Shown here: positions 13,284 through 21,613 of the stretch, piece after piece
Numbering within the stretch: position 1 is the first letter of the stretch
Layout: each line of letters opens with the position of its first letter
From: Bacteroidales bacterium M2
GTDB lineage: Bacteria > Bacteroidota > Bacteroidia > Bacteroidales > Muribaculaceae
Reading direction: 5' to 3'
Length of the DNA: 27,768 bases
NCBI GenBank assembly: GCA_001689415.1
Contig: LUJM01000044.1
Span: forward strand, 35,959-63,726
Made by a program: the position numbers and the translations under genes
Notes under the pieces: model-generated
Databases searched by the model: none
What the model was told of the DNA's origin: nothing
Seen by the model: only the letters and a program-made list of their open reading frames with translations

Positions 13284-14873
13284 ATGAAAAATACACAGCT
13301 ACTCCTCGGCGATGAGGCTTTCGCCTTAGGAGCGATAAATGCAGGTCTGTCGGGTGCTTATGCATACCCTGGTACTCCGTCGACTGAGATTTTGGAATAT
13401 ATTCAGGAGAATCCCGTTGCGAGGCAACGGTCGATTCACTCTCATTGGTCGTCGAACGAAAAAACAGCGCTCGAAGAAGCGCTCGGTATGTCGTTCTGCG
13501 GCAAGAGGGCTATTGTATCGATGAAGCACGTTGGACTAAATGTTGCTGCCGACCCGTTTGTAAACTCGGCTATGACTGGCGCAAATGGCGGTATGCTCGT
13601 CGTTGCTGCCGATGACCCCTCGATGCATTCGTCGCAAAATGAGCAGGATAGCCGTTTTTACGGCGCGTTTGCCCTTCTGCCGGTACTCGAGCCTTCCGAC
13701 CAACAGGAGGCATACGATATGGCATCGTACGGTTTCGAACTTTCTGAGAAATTCAAAGTTCCTGTGCTTGTGCGACTTGTGACTCGTCTGTCGCATAGCC
13801 GCGCTGTTGTTGAGACTCATGCCGTGCCTTCGCCCGAGAATAATCTTCATTACCCCGAAGACCGCCCGCAGTGGGTACTCATGCCGGTAAATTCGCGCCG
13901 TCGATACCCGGTGCTTATCGACACCTATGCCAAGTTGGCCGAAGATTCCGAGGTGTCGCCGTTCAACAGATATATCGATGCCCCCGACCACTCCGTCGGC
14001 ATCATTGCTTCAGGTATTGCTTTCAATTATGTAATGGAGGCATTCGCCGGCAATCCCGTGCATCCGATTGTCAAGATTTCGCAATATCCTCTGCCAAAGG
14101 CGATGATCGAGCGCCTTGCCCGTGAGTGCGACAAGATTGTCGTTATCGAAGAAGGCCAGCCTGTTATCGAAGAGCGTCTTCGCGGCCTGCTTGGGGCTCC
14201 AATCGAGATTATCGGCAAGCTTTCGGGGCAGCTTCCCCGCACTGGCGAGCTTAATGTTGAGGCCGTAGAACGCGCCCTCGGCATAGAGCCTAAAGATTGT
14301 CTCGCGCCCTCGCAGACAGTCGTTCCGCGTCCGCCGGCATTGTGTCAGGGTTGCGGCCACCGCGATGTGTACAATGCCCTCAACCGAGCCCTTGCCGATT
14401 ACGAATCGCCCAAGGTTTTCGGCGATATCGGTTGCTACACGCTCGGTTATCTTGCCCCGTTCAAGGCCCTCGACACCGTTGTTGACATGGGCGCCTCGAT
14501 TACTATGGCAAAAGGCGCGGCTGATGCCGGGCAGCACCCGGCTGTGGCAATAATAGGTGACTCTACTTTCACTCACAGCGGCATGACCGGCTTGCTCGAC
14601 GCTATCAACGAGAACTCGCCTATTGCCGTCATTATCAGCGACAACCTTACTACCGGCATGACCGGTGGCCAGGATAGCCAGGGCACCGGCAAACTGCGCG
14701 AGATATGCTTAGGCCTCGGGGCCGACCCCGACCATGTGTGCACTATCGACTCGCTGCCAAAGAATGTCGACGACATGTATGCCCTATTCCGTCGTGAGAT
14801 TGACTATAAAGGGCTGTCGGTGATTATTTCTGTCCGCGAGTGCATACAGACTGCCCGCCGCCATAAAAGCTAA
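13284..14873 (+). CDS. iorA: Indolepyruvate ferredoxin oxidoreductase, alpha subunit
   Basis: 529 aa from ATG 13284. An upstream in-frame ATG (13173) precedes the promoter and is rejected; the true family N-terminus is MKNTQLLLGDEAFALGA. The enzyme oxidatively decarboxylates arylpyruvates to arylacetyl-CoA, reducing ferredoxin. Visible: the AYPGTPSTEI pyrimidine-binding motif, the PPALCQGCGHRDV segment, and the TPP-binding stretch GDSTFTHSGMTGL with NLTTGMTG. The C-terminus stops at ECIQTARRHKS; the 2x[4Fe-4S] ferredoxin-like domain that ends many archaeal IorA (about 600+ aa) is absent. First gene of a four-gene operon; iorB follows after 24 bp. Confidence 0.95.
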   Translation: MKNTQLLLGDEAFALGAINAGLSGAYAYPGTPSTEILEYIQENPVARQRSIHSHWSSNEKTALEEALGMSFCGKRAIVSMKHVGLNVAADPFVNSAMTGANGGMLVVAADDPSMHSSQNEQDSRFYGAFALLPVLEPSDQQEAYDMASYGFELSEKFKVPVLVRLVTRLSHSRAVVETHAVPSPENNLHYPEDRPQWVLMPVNSRRRYPVLIDTYAKLAEDSEVSPFNRYIDAPDHSVGIIASGIAFNYVMEAFAGNPVHPIVKISQYPLPKAMIERLARECDKIVVIEEGQPVIEERLRGLLGAPIEIIGKLSGQLPRTGELNVEAVERALGIEPKDCLAPSQTVVPRPPALCQGCGHRDVYNALNRALADYESPKVFGDIGCYTLGYLAPFKALDTVVDMGASITMAKGAADAGQHPAVAIIGDSTFTHSGMTGLLDAINENSPIAVIISDNLTTGMTGGQDSQGTGKLREICLGLGADPDHVCTIDSLPKNVDDMYALFRREIDYKGLSVIISVRECIQTARRHKS

Positions 14874-14897
14874 GGTACAACTTAAAATGAAAGAAAC

Positions 14898-15473
14898 ATG
14901 AAAAAAGACATCATATTAGCCGGTGTTGGCGGTCAGGGTATACTCACTATTGCCAAGGTTATCGGTATCGCCGCCCTCGATATGGGCCTATATCTCAAAC
15001 AGGCCGAAGTACACGGCATGAGCCAGCGAGGTGGCGACGTTCAGAGCGGTTTGCGACTGAGCAGCAATCCTATATATTCCGATCTTATTCCCCTCGGATG
15101 CGCCGACCTGATTATTTCTATGGAGCCTATGGAGGCTCTGCGCTATCTGCCGTGGCTTGCTCCGGACGGTCAGATTATATCAAACTCTGTGCCTTTGGTC
15201 AATATCGGCAATTATCCTGAGGATGAGGCGCTCGAGGCTGAGTACGATGCCCTCGGCGACCGTATAACTGTATTCGACAGCGAGGAGCTTGCTCGTCAGG
15301 CCGGTAGCCCGCGCTCGGCAAATATCGTTCTGCTCGGAGCTGCTGCTCCTTTCCTCGATATCGACCCGGGAGTGCTGCGCGACTGTGTTCGACGCCGATT
15401 TGCCGGCAAGAGCGACGCCGTAATCGAGGCAAATGTTAATGCTTTCGATGCCGGTCTTAAAATCACTCTTTAA
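14898..15473 (+). CDS. iorB: Indolepyruvate ferredoxin oxidoreductase, beta subunit
   Basis: 191 aa gamma-type subunit of the 2-oxoacid:ferredoxin oxidoreductase family. Diagnostic N-terminus IILAGVGGQGILTIAKV, then EVHGMSQRGGDVQSGLRL, which forms the CoA/TPP-domain interface. It partners with IorA encoded immediately upstream. Normal length; no iron-sulfur Cys cluster is visible, so neither subunit here shows a ferredoxin domain. Confidence 0.94.
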   Translation: MKKDIILAGVGGQGILTIAKVIGIAALDMGLYLKQAEVHGMSQRGGDVQSGLRLSSNPIYSDLIPLGCADLIISMEPMEALRYLPWLAPDGQIISNSVPLVNIGNYPEDEALEAEYDALGDRITVFDSEELARQAGSPRSANIVLLGAAAPFLDIDPGVLRDCVRRRFAGKSDAVIEANVNAFDAGLKITL

Positions 15474-15502
15474 TAGATAAAACCTTCACACCCACCAGAC
15501 GA

Positions 15503-16810
15503 ATGTTACCACTCAGTAATGAGCAACTTGCGGGCATTATGGCCCGGCTCAACATATCTACACTCACCACTGCGACAATACGCCAGATAGTAGCTCTGAC
15601 ATCAGTGGCCGAGGAAGTGGCGGGCGATAAATTCCTGCATCTCGAACTCGGCAATCCCGGTCTGCCCTCGCAGCAAATAGGTGTCGACGCCGAGTGTGCC
15701 GCCTTACGCGACGGTATTGCCAACAAATATCCACCGGTAATGGGTACTGCTGCCCTCAAAAATGCCGGAAGCAGGTTTGTCAAGGCCTTCCTCGACCTCG
15801 ACATTCCCGCCGATTGCATCGTGCCCTCGGTAGGCTCGATGCAGGGCAGTTTCTCGCTTATGCTGCTCCTGAGCAAGCGCGACCCGGCCAAAGATACAAT
15901 GCTGTATCTCGACCCCGGCTTTGCTCCGCAGCATTTGCAGGCAAAGGTCCTCGGTCTGAAGCAGCAGAGCTTCGATATATATAATTATCGTGGTCAGGCT
16001 CTTGCCGATAAGTTAGAAAGTATCCTCGCGCAGGGAAATATCACCGGAATACTATACTCAAATCCCAACAACCCGGCGTGGACTAACTTTACCCCTGCCG
16101 AGCTTGAAATCATAGGCCGACTTGCTACGAAATACGATGCTATCGTGCTCGAAGACCTCGCATACATGGGTATGGATTTCCGTCAGGATTTCGGAGAACC
16201 ATTTCGTGAACCCTTCATCCCTTCGGTTGCTAATTACACCGATAATTATGTGCTCTTGATTTCGGCGTCCAAGATTTTCAGCTACGCAGGCGAGCGTATC
16301 GCCCTCGTATGCATGAGCCCGACAGTCGCTGAGCGTACCGACCCCGGATTGATGCCCGTATTCGGTATGCGCACATTTGCCGATGCCTTTGTATTCGGAG
16401 TTGTATACTGTGTGTCGTCCGGCGTTACTCATTCTGTGCAATGCGCAATGGCGGCAATGCTCGATGCTGCTGCTGATGGTCGTATCAACTTCGTGCACGA
16501 ATGCGAGGAATACCACAGCCGTTGTGCAAGGGCTAAAGAAATATTCGCCGAGGCCGGGTTCAAGCTCGTTTATGCCGACGACGACGGCACTCCTGTGTCC
16601 GACGGTTTCTTCTTCACTGCAACATACAAAGATATGGACAGCGAGACCCTGCAGCGCGAACTTATGCGACACGGTATTTCTACAATTTCGCTTCCCGGAA
16701 CAGGCAGTACGATGCACGGACTGCGTATATGCGTGTCGAAACTTACCGACAACGATCACTTCGATTCTCTAAGACAACGACTTAATGCTTTCTGCTATGA
16801 GCAACATTAA
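15503..16810 (+). CDS. PLP-dependent aminotransferase (class I/II)
   Basis: 435 aa fold-type I aminotransferase. PLP Schiff-base lysine is Lys257 in LISASKIFSYAGER; the PLP-ring Asp is Asp218 in VLEDLAY; YSNPNNPAW (185-193) holds the conserved Asn. The N-terminal LELGNPGLPS is the substrate-loop region. Its position between iorB and the CoA-transferase predicts that it supplies or consumes the 2-oxo acids handled by IorAB, most likely the aromatic pair Phe/Tyr/Trp and arylpyruvate. Substrate is inferred from context only. It overlaps the CoA-transferase start by 14 bp. Confidence 0.92.
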   Translation: MLPLSNEQLAGIMARLNISTLTTATIRQIVALTSVAEEVAGDKFLHLELGNPGLPSQQIGVDAECAALRDGIANKYPPVMGTAALKNAGSRFVKAFLDLDIPADCIVPSVGSMQGSFSLMLLLSKRDPAKDTMLYLDPGFAPQHLQAKVLGLKQQSFDIYNYRGQALADKLESILAQGNITGILYSNPNNPAWTNFTPAELEIIGRLATKYDAIVLEDLAYMGMDFRQDFGEPFREPFIPSVANYTDNYVLLISASKIFSYAGERIALVCMSPTVAERTDPGLMPVFGMRTFADAFVFGVVYCVSSGVTHSVQCAMAAMLDAAADGRINFVHECEEYHSRCARAKEIFAEAGFKLVYADDDGTPVSDGFFFTATYKDMDSETLQRELMRHGISTISLPGTGSTMHGLRICVSKLTDNDHFDSLRQRLNAFCYEQH

Positions 16811-18098
16811 TTATATGTCGGCTGCCGAGGCCGTAAAATTGATTAAGAGCGGCGACCATGTCGTGATACAGGGTAGTACCTCTATTCCCGAAACACTCGT
16901 TGCTGCCATGGCTGACCGTGGCGACGAGCTGCGAGGCGTGGTTCTGTATACCGGTTTCGCTGTTGCAAAAGGCCCTGCGCCATACTGCCGTCCCGAGTAT
17001 AAAGATTCTTTCCTTGTAGAGAGTATTTTCGTCTCCAATTCTGTACGTCGTTGGCTTGCCGAGGGCTACGGTACCATGATACCTCGATTCCTGGGCGAGG
17101 TTCCGGCCCTTTTCCGCGACGGTACATGCCCGGTCGACGTGGCGCTGATAAACTGCTCTCTGCCAAACGACGAAGGATACGTGAGCTTCGGTGTATCGGC
17201 CGACATTGCAACCTCGGGCGTTGAATGTGCCAAAACGATTATCGCGCAGATCAATCCCCACATGCCCTTTAGCTACGGCGACCCGGTGATTCATGTGTCG
17301 CGCCTTGCTGCGGCTGTTGCCGTCGACGACCCATTGGTCGAAGTGCCAACTGCCGAGCCTACAGCCGACGAAATCGCTATAGGCAACTATATCGCCGAGC
17401 GCATACCCGACGGTGCTACATTGCAGATTGGTGTCGGTGGTATCCCAAACGCCGTACTGCGTGCCCTGCACAATCATAAGCACCTCGGCCTGCATACCGA
17501 GGCTATGACCGACGGCGTGCTGCCACTCATCGAGGCCGGAATCATCGACAATTCGCTCAAAACCGTCTTGCCGGGCAAGAGCGTTGCTTCGCTCGCTTTG
17601 GGTTCAAGGAAGCTCTACGATGTAATGGACTACAACGAGGATATGATTTTCAAGGATGTGGCTTGGACCAACGATCCCTTCCGCATCGCCCAGAATCCAC
17701 GCGTAGCTTCGATAAACTCATGCCTCGAAATCGACCTCACCGGTCAGGTCTGCGCCGACAGTATCGGCACACAGATTTATAGCGGCGTTGGTGGACAGCA
17801 CGATTTTGTCTACGGTGCATCGCGCAGCGAAGGCGGACAGTCATTCCTCGCAATGCTGTCGACAAGCAAGAAGGGCATCAACAAAATCAAACCGGTGCTC
17901 ACCGAGGGCGCCGGCGTGGTGACTACGCGTTTCCAGACTCACTATGTGGTTACTGAAAACGGTATTGCCGACCTGCGCGGACGCACATTGCCCGAGCGTG
18001 CAAAATTGCTCATTGGCCTTGCCGCACCACAGTTCCGAGAAGAACTCGACCGTGCCGCTGCCGAGCGATTCGGATACTCATACCTGAGGCTGAAATAA
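16797..18098 (+). CDS. Acetyl-CoA hydrolase/CoA-transferase family protein
   Basis: 433 aa from ATG 16797 (MSNINYMSAAEAV); an ATG at 16785 would add four residues. Family I-like (Cat1/butyryl-CoA:acetate type) CoA-transferase. Features: VIQGSTSIPETLV near the N-terminus, IGVGGIPNAVL, the active-site Glu235 in GLHTEAMTDG, the GVGGQHDFVYGASRS motif and VVTENGIADLRG. It would move CoA between an acyl-CoA and acetate, here plausibly arylacetyl-CoA to acetate, releasing arylacetate and acetyl-CoA for ATP synthesis. Last gene of the ior operon; a terminator hairpin follows 20 bp after the stop. Acyl specificity is inferred from neighbours. Confidence 0.92.
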   Translation: MSNINYMSAAEAVKLIKSGDHVVIQGSTSIPETLVAAMADRGDELRGVVLYTGFAVAKGPAPYCRPEYKDSFLVESIFVSNSVRRWLAEGYGTMIPRFLGEVPALFRDGTCPVDVALINCSLPNDEGYVSFGVSADIATSGVECAKTIIAQINPHMPFSYGDPVIHVSRLAAAVAVDDPLVEVPTAEPTADEIAIGNYIAERIPDGATLQIGVGGIPNAVLRALHNHKHLGLHTEAMTDGVLPLIEAGIIDNSLKTVLPGKSVASLALGSRKLYDVMDYNEDMIFKDVAWTNDPFRIAQNPRVASINSCLEIDLTGQVCADSIGTQIYSGVGGQHDFVYGASRSEGGQSFLAMLSTSKKGINKIKPVLTEGAGVVTTRFQTHYVVTENGIADLRGRTLPERAKLLIGLAAPQFREELDRAAAERFGYSYLRLK

Positions 18099-18114
18099 CA
18101 TTTAGCATCCAATA

Positions 18115-18194
18115 ATAAAAAACAGGCTGCCCGGACGGGTGGCCTGTTTCAGGTTGAATGTGTATTATGTTATCGGAGAGTAATCTCTTTGATG
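18115..18194 (-). ncRNA. Candidate ~80-nt small RNA
   Basis: On the - strand a consensus promoter (18198-18228) is followed by about 45 nt, including a GAGA-TTAC-TCTC mini-hairpin, and then the 18121-18148 stem and a U-rich tail (complement of 18117-18122). No ORF. The RNA is convergent with the ior operon and may act on its 3' end, or it may be an independent sRNA. Confidence 0.5.
18119..18150. terminator. Bidirectional terminator hairpin
   Basis: AACAGGC (18121-18127) pairs with GCCTGTT (18142-18148), with further CCC/GGG pairing inside. A-run on the left gives TTTTTTA on the - strand; the + strand tail is only TTTC. It ends the small RNA on the - strand and probably also the ior operon on the + strand. 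Confidence 0.7.
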
Positions 18195-18197
18195 CCG

Positions 18198-18228
18198 CAA
18201 AATTACACAAATTTTGACCGGTATCAAA
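18198..18228 (-). promoter_or_regulatory. Promoter of the 18115-18194 RNA
   Basis: TTTG (complement of 18225-18228), 19-bp spacer, TAATTTTG (complement of 18198-18205). Both boxes match the consensus exactly. Start predicted at 18194. Confidence 0.7.
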
Positions 18229-18276
18229 ACATTTTAGCCAAAATTTATTAACCGGCATTGGCGTAATGCCGCGACT

Positions 18277-18686
18277 CAATGCTGTTTACTTAAGGGTTGA
18301 TAATGCAAAATGACGGCAACGATAGGAGCTTGGCTCTCCGAGACAAGCCTCAGTTTAACTATACTAACTTACAGATAGTCAATGCTTTATCTAACCATAC
18401 TCTCGTAGGGTCGCCGCCGCAATACTGTCTAAAAAAGTCCTCGGAGAGGACATGTTTGTGGTTAACCCCACGATGCTTGCTTCGTGGGGAAAGAGAGTCG
18501 CCCTCGGTAAAACAGTCCTCGGAGAGGACACTGTAGATAGCATACGGCGTCCTCCCCGAGGACATTCTTTGAGGGGTGGTTCAGTACCCCACGAATAATC
18601 GTGGGGTTAACCATGATTGCGTCGTCTCCGACGACTTTTTAGATTTCCGAATCGTGCTTCTAACGACCCTTAAGTAAACATCATTG
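18277..18686. repeat. 410-bp element with inverted-repeat ends, hairpin-rich (MITE-like)
   Basis: Ends are near-perfect inverted repeats, 18277-18299 and 18664-18686: CAATG, one mismatch, TGTTTACTTAAGGGT, one mismatch, G (21 of 23 match). Inside are hairpins GTCCTC-GGA-GAGGAC (18437-18451), CCCCACGA/TCGTGGGG (18466-18489), GTCCTC-GGA-GAGGAC (18515-18529), GTCCTC-CCC-GAGGAC (18549-18563), CCCCACGA/TCGTGGGG (18587-18606) and GTCGTC-TCC-GACGAC (18621-18635). The 18437-18489 pair and the 18587-18635 pair are inverted copies: both have a 14-bp linker containing GGTTAA or TTAACC. No credible gene lies within. TGCCGC flanks both sides (18267-18272, 18687-18692), but not abutting on the left. Confidence 0.6.
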
Positions 18687-18752
18687 TGCCGCCCCTATGA
18701 GAGAACGCTTAGATTGTGTGTTGACAATCGGTGAGTTAGTCTCTTCTAACCG

Positions 18753-18809
18753 AGACATGCTCGAAGAGCATGTCTTTACCGAACCCCAGCATTACGAAGT
18801 TTGCTGGGG
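18753..18809. repeat. Hairpin pair outside the 410-bp element
   Basis: AGACATGCTC-GAA-GAGCATGTCT (18753-18775, 10-bp stem) then CCCCAGCA/TGCTGGGG (18784-18809). The order, a short triloop hairpin followed by a CCCC-led hairpin, copies the architecture inside the neighbouring element with different stem sequences. It ends 1 bp before the L,D-transpeptidase stop and could terminate that gene. Confidence 0.5.
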
Positions 18810-18810
18810 A

Positions 18811-19425
18811 CTATTCAAATACACTTGTATAGGTGCTGTATATCAGCATAGGTTTTTTAGACCTCGTCTTTATATTTGCTATTTTCTTAAAAGTATTGGA
18901 GCTTACAGTGAAGCATCCTTGGCTTATAGGCAGGCATGGTAATCCGATAATCTTAACGTTTGGTAATCCGTCATGTATCAGTATTCCTCTTGCATAAGCA
19001 TTTGAATTAGTAGAATCCAAGCCTCGTAGTTCTATTGCATTAAGATTATACTTACTTGTCTTTCGTATTGTTCCCAACTTGAAATGTCCGAGACTTGAGT
19101 AATTGCTTCCTGTCACATTACTGAATTTGGGCTTGACAATACAGTCATAATTCTTACCGATACCATGACCGCATAGCGACGAATAGACAATCTTATTGTT
19201 TTCTAAATCAACGATAAACAACCTGTCTTTGCCCGAATAGATTGAATAATCAACCACAATACAATACCTTTCGCTTAGGCCGTTATTCTTGCAGTATTCA
19301 ATAAGCTCTGTTCTTAAATCCGGCCTAATGCTGCTTTTGAAACTTCGCCCCCATAAATAAGAGATGATAAAGAAGATAGTGAGACCTAATATTACGATGA
19401 TAAGTCGTCTTGCAATTTTTTTCAT
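18811..19425 (-). CDS. L,D-transpeptidase catalytic domain protein (YkuD-like)
   Basis: 204 aa. N-terminal membrane anchor (about 7-24), then a periplasmic domain. The signature RGILIHDG (His151) and LPISQGCFTVS (catalytic Cys171) place it with murein L,D-transpeptidases of the YkuD_2 type found in Bacteroidota. These enzymes make or trim 3-3 crosslinks or attach groups to the peptide stem; the exact reaction is unknown. The gene is visibly AT-richer than the flanking core genes and lies in an accessory pocket between the hairpin element and the HNH-protein gene. It has its own promoter, so it is not cotranscribed with the HNH gene by necessity. Confidence 0.82.
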   Translation of the reverse strand: MKKIARRLIIVILGLTIFFIISYLWGRSFKSSIRPDLRTELIEYCKNNGLSERYCIVVDYSIYSGKDRLFIVDLENNKIVYSSLCGHGIGKNYDCIVKPKFSNVTGSNYSSLGHFKLGTIRKTSKYNLNAIELRGLDSTNSNAYARGILIHDGLPNVKIIGLPCLPISQGCFTVSSNTFKKIANIKTRSKKPMLIYSTYTSVFE

Positions 19426-19473
19426 TGAATTGGATGTATGAAGTTATATACTCTTACCGCTATGAGGCTCTGG

Positions 19474-19505
19474 CAAAGATAATGCTTATAACGCTGATAG
19501 ACAAA
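19474..19505 (-). promoter_or_regulatory. Promoter of the L,D-transpeptidase gene
   Basis: TTTG (complement of 19502-19505), 20-bp spacer, TATCTTTG (complement of 19474-19481). Start near 19470 gives a leader of about 45 nt. Confidence 0.7.
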
Positions 19506-19530
19506 TGTTTGCGCGGTAATTTATGTGCTA

Positions 19531-21426
19531 TCATTCCGTTGATATCATATTGGCCTGTTGAAAAAGCTTCATACGTTTGGATTCTGACATTTCTTCGTGC
19601 GCACAATTATACGGCATTCGTATGCATCGCCCATCAATCTTATAAAAAACATACAATATTTCGCGCATAAATCTATGATTTGTGGCAGTAAAATCCTTTA
19701 AGGGATTTAAGCGAGAAAACTGAGTATATTTCAATTTGTTTGCTACTATTCTCGAACTATTCTCAATTAATTTGTTCCATACTGCATGCGTAAAATCACC
19801 ATTTACCGAGAGATGCTCGTATTTCACTTGGTCTAAGAATTTATCCAAAGCTACCGTCGCTATAATCTCAATATTCAAGAATTGCTTTTTGTTATCAGTT
19901 GTTTTCGCGGTCAGAGTAAATAGCAATTGTAAAGTCTGTTCATCTTCATAAAAAGAGTACAGAGGCTTAGAAAATTCCACTGTAGTGTCACGGAGTCTTT
20001 CTTGCGAGATTCTTTCTTTAGTCCGGCATTTACATATTAGTCTCTCAATCTTAATATCCAGATCTTCAATATTAAAATCATTATAATGCCATTCTTCAGG
20101 ATTCCATGTGTCACGACAATTCGCGAATATAGGATCCTCAGATGGCTTTACAACAAAGAATGGCGCTCCCTTTCTAATATAAAAATCGGCCCAAGGAGCG
20201 GAACTCCACCATTCAGAGGTATCCTGCTTATACCATGTTAGCGTTGGCTTAGTTTGAAATCTGCTCCAAAAAGGGACAAGGGATTCATCTGTTCGATATT
20301 TACCTGTATCCGGTGAAGAAAAAGGTACAATAAATCGATAAGTTACATCATAAATATTTAGAAGCGCGAAACAGAACGGAGAATCCAACGTTGAGTCTTT
20401 TTTTATGTAGAGATACAATTGAGGCTGTTTATAAAACACTCCATTAGGACGTATCGCCAGATAACAAGAGGGTAGAGAATCCGGGATAAATCTACCTTCC
20501 GAACAAATCCAATCGATTGTTTCAGAAAATAGGTTGACATAGTCCGAAGGCAGTAAGTCTATTACAAACTTACACAAAGCTTTGTATATATTCTCATTGG
20601 TTGTCTTATACTTTAGATTAAGCCTAACTGGGAGCAAATCCGTATTTTGCCAGTCATTAGGTAGTTCCTCTTCCATATAATAAATAGTTGGATTACCTTT
20701 TTCATCCCCTCTTATTACAAAATTCTGTCCGTCAATATTCGGAACTTCCGAAGTCCCTTTGCGTTTAATCTTGAATATAGCGCGTCGAACATCCATCAAG
20801 GCGATGAAATTATCCTCCACAGCGTTCAGCTTATGATTACAATTATCGCATTCCTCGTTACAAAATAGTTTGGTGTTGCCTAATGCCTCTGGAATTGCAT
20901 GTGCCACATCCTTGTAATTCATTTGTGGTTTTTTACAGAATCGGCATATACGTTTTTCTTTATCTGGCTCTCCAACATATACAGAACTTGAGTCAATACC
21001 ATAAACGTAGATATCGTATTTGCTTCTTACATCCGTATAACTGCGCAGAATACCACAAAGGGTATTGATAAGGTGATTTCTGTCTCTTGCATCATCTACG
21101 CTATCCAACGCTTGAACCACAGCCAATCTCTCATAATCATCCGCTTCATCTGCGTTAAGAATAAAAAAGTACTCCCCCTCCATTAATCTTGAAACAAACG
21201 CGGCTATTTTACGGCTATTAAATTTGGATTGTTGCTCATTTTCAAAACAATATTGAGTAATACTATTTTGTGTTTCAACATTAGCGGTTATCAAAAAGAG
21301 TGATTTTGATATCTGGTGCAACGATTGTTTTTGTTCAATAATATGGCAAAACGAATCAAAATCATTAGATGTTGAAGCCCACGAAATTCTACAACGATTT
21401 TCCAGAGAATATAAATAGAGGTTCAT
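19531..21426 (-). CDS. Large protein with an HNH-endonuclease-like core, function unknown
   Basis: 631 aa, no signal peptide or membrane helix. Residues 158-200 carry an HNH-type treble-clef pattern: CRFC (Cys161, Cys164), DVAHAIPEALG (His176), and ECDNCNHKLN (Cys193, Cys196, Asn197). The AHAIPExLG...CdxCN pattern matches HNH nucleases of the HNH_5 type, where His is the general base. The N-terminal 155 residues and the 400-residue C-terminal region are not recognised. It is AT-rich, stands alone between the L,D-transpeptidase and tRNA-Pro, and lacks a clear consensus promoter. HNH fusions with large unknown domains are common in phage-defence proteins, so a defence role is a reasonable hypothesis but unproven. 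Confidence 0.75.
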   Translation of the reverse strand: MNLYLYSLENRCRISWASTSNDFDSFCHIIEQKQSLHQISKSLFLITANVETQNSITQYCFENEQQSKFNSRKIAAFVSRLMEGEYFFILNADEADDYERLAVVQALDSVDDARDRNHLINTLCGILRSYTDVRSKYDIYVYGIDSSSVYVGEPDKEKRICRFCKKPQMNYKDVAHAIPEALGNTKLFCNEECDNCNHKLNAVEDNFIALMDVRRAIFKIKRKGTSEVPNIDGQNFVIRGDEKGNPTIYYMEEELPNDWQNTDLLPVRLNLKYKTTNENIYKALCKFVIDLLPSDYVNLFSETIDWICSEGRFIPDSLPSCYLAIRPNGVFYKQPQLYLYIKKDSTLDSPFCFALLNIYDVTYRFIVPFSSPDTGKYRTDESLVPFWSRFQTKPTLTWYKQDTSEWWSSAPWADFYIRKGAPFFVVKPSEDPIFANCRDTWNPEEWHYNDFNIEDLDIKIERLICKCRTKERISQERLRDTTVEFSKPLYSFYEDEQTLQLLFTLTAKTTDNKKQFLNIEIIATVALDKFLDQVKYEHLSVNGDFTHAVWNKLIENSSRIVANKLKYTQFSRLNPLKDFTATNHRFMREILYVFYKIDGRCIRMPYNCAHEEMSESKRMKLFQQANMISTE

Positions 21427-21613
21427 AAATATTTAACGAAAGTAATTGTGTGTTTTACAATGATTTGGAGATAAAAACTACGAAATATATTGCATAATTT
21501 ACTTGCTACACTTAATTAACTTATACAAAAGGAGACAAAAAAGTGTGTCCCAATTTGTTTATTACTTGCAGTCCCGGTTGCTTTGTTAATATCTAATGGT
21601 TGGTGTAGCGAAA

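Noticed and set aside
18420..18640. CRISPR array from repeated GTCCTC...GAGGAC units
   Set aside because: Only short palindromes, no constant repeat of 25-40 bp, no regular spacers and no cas genes nearby.
18297..18942. Short + strand ORFs of 79 and 81 aa among the hairpins
   Set aside because: They consist of hairpin sequence, and the second runs antisense into the L,D-transpeptidase.
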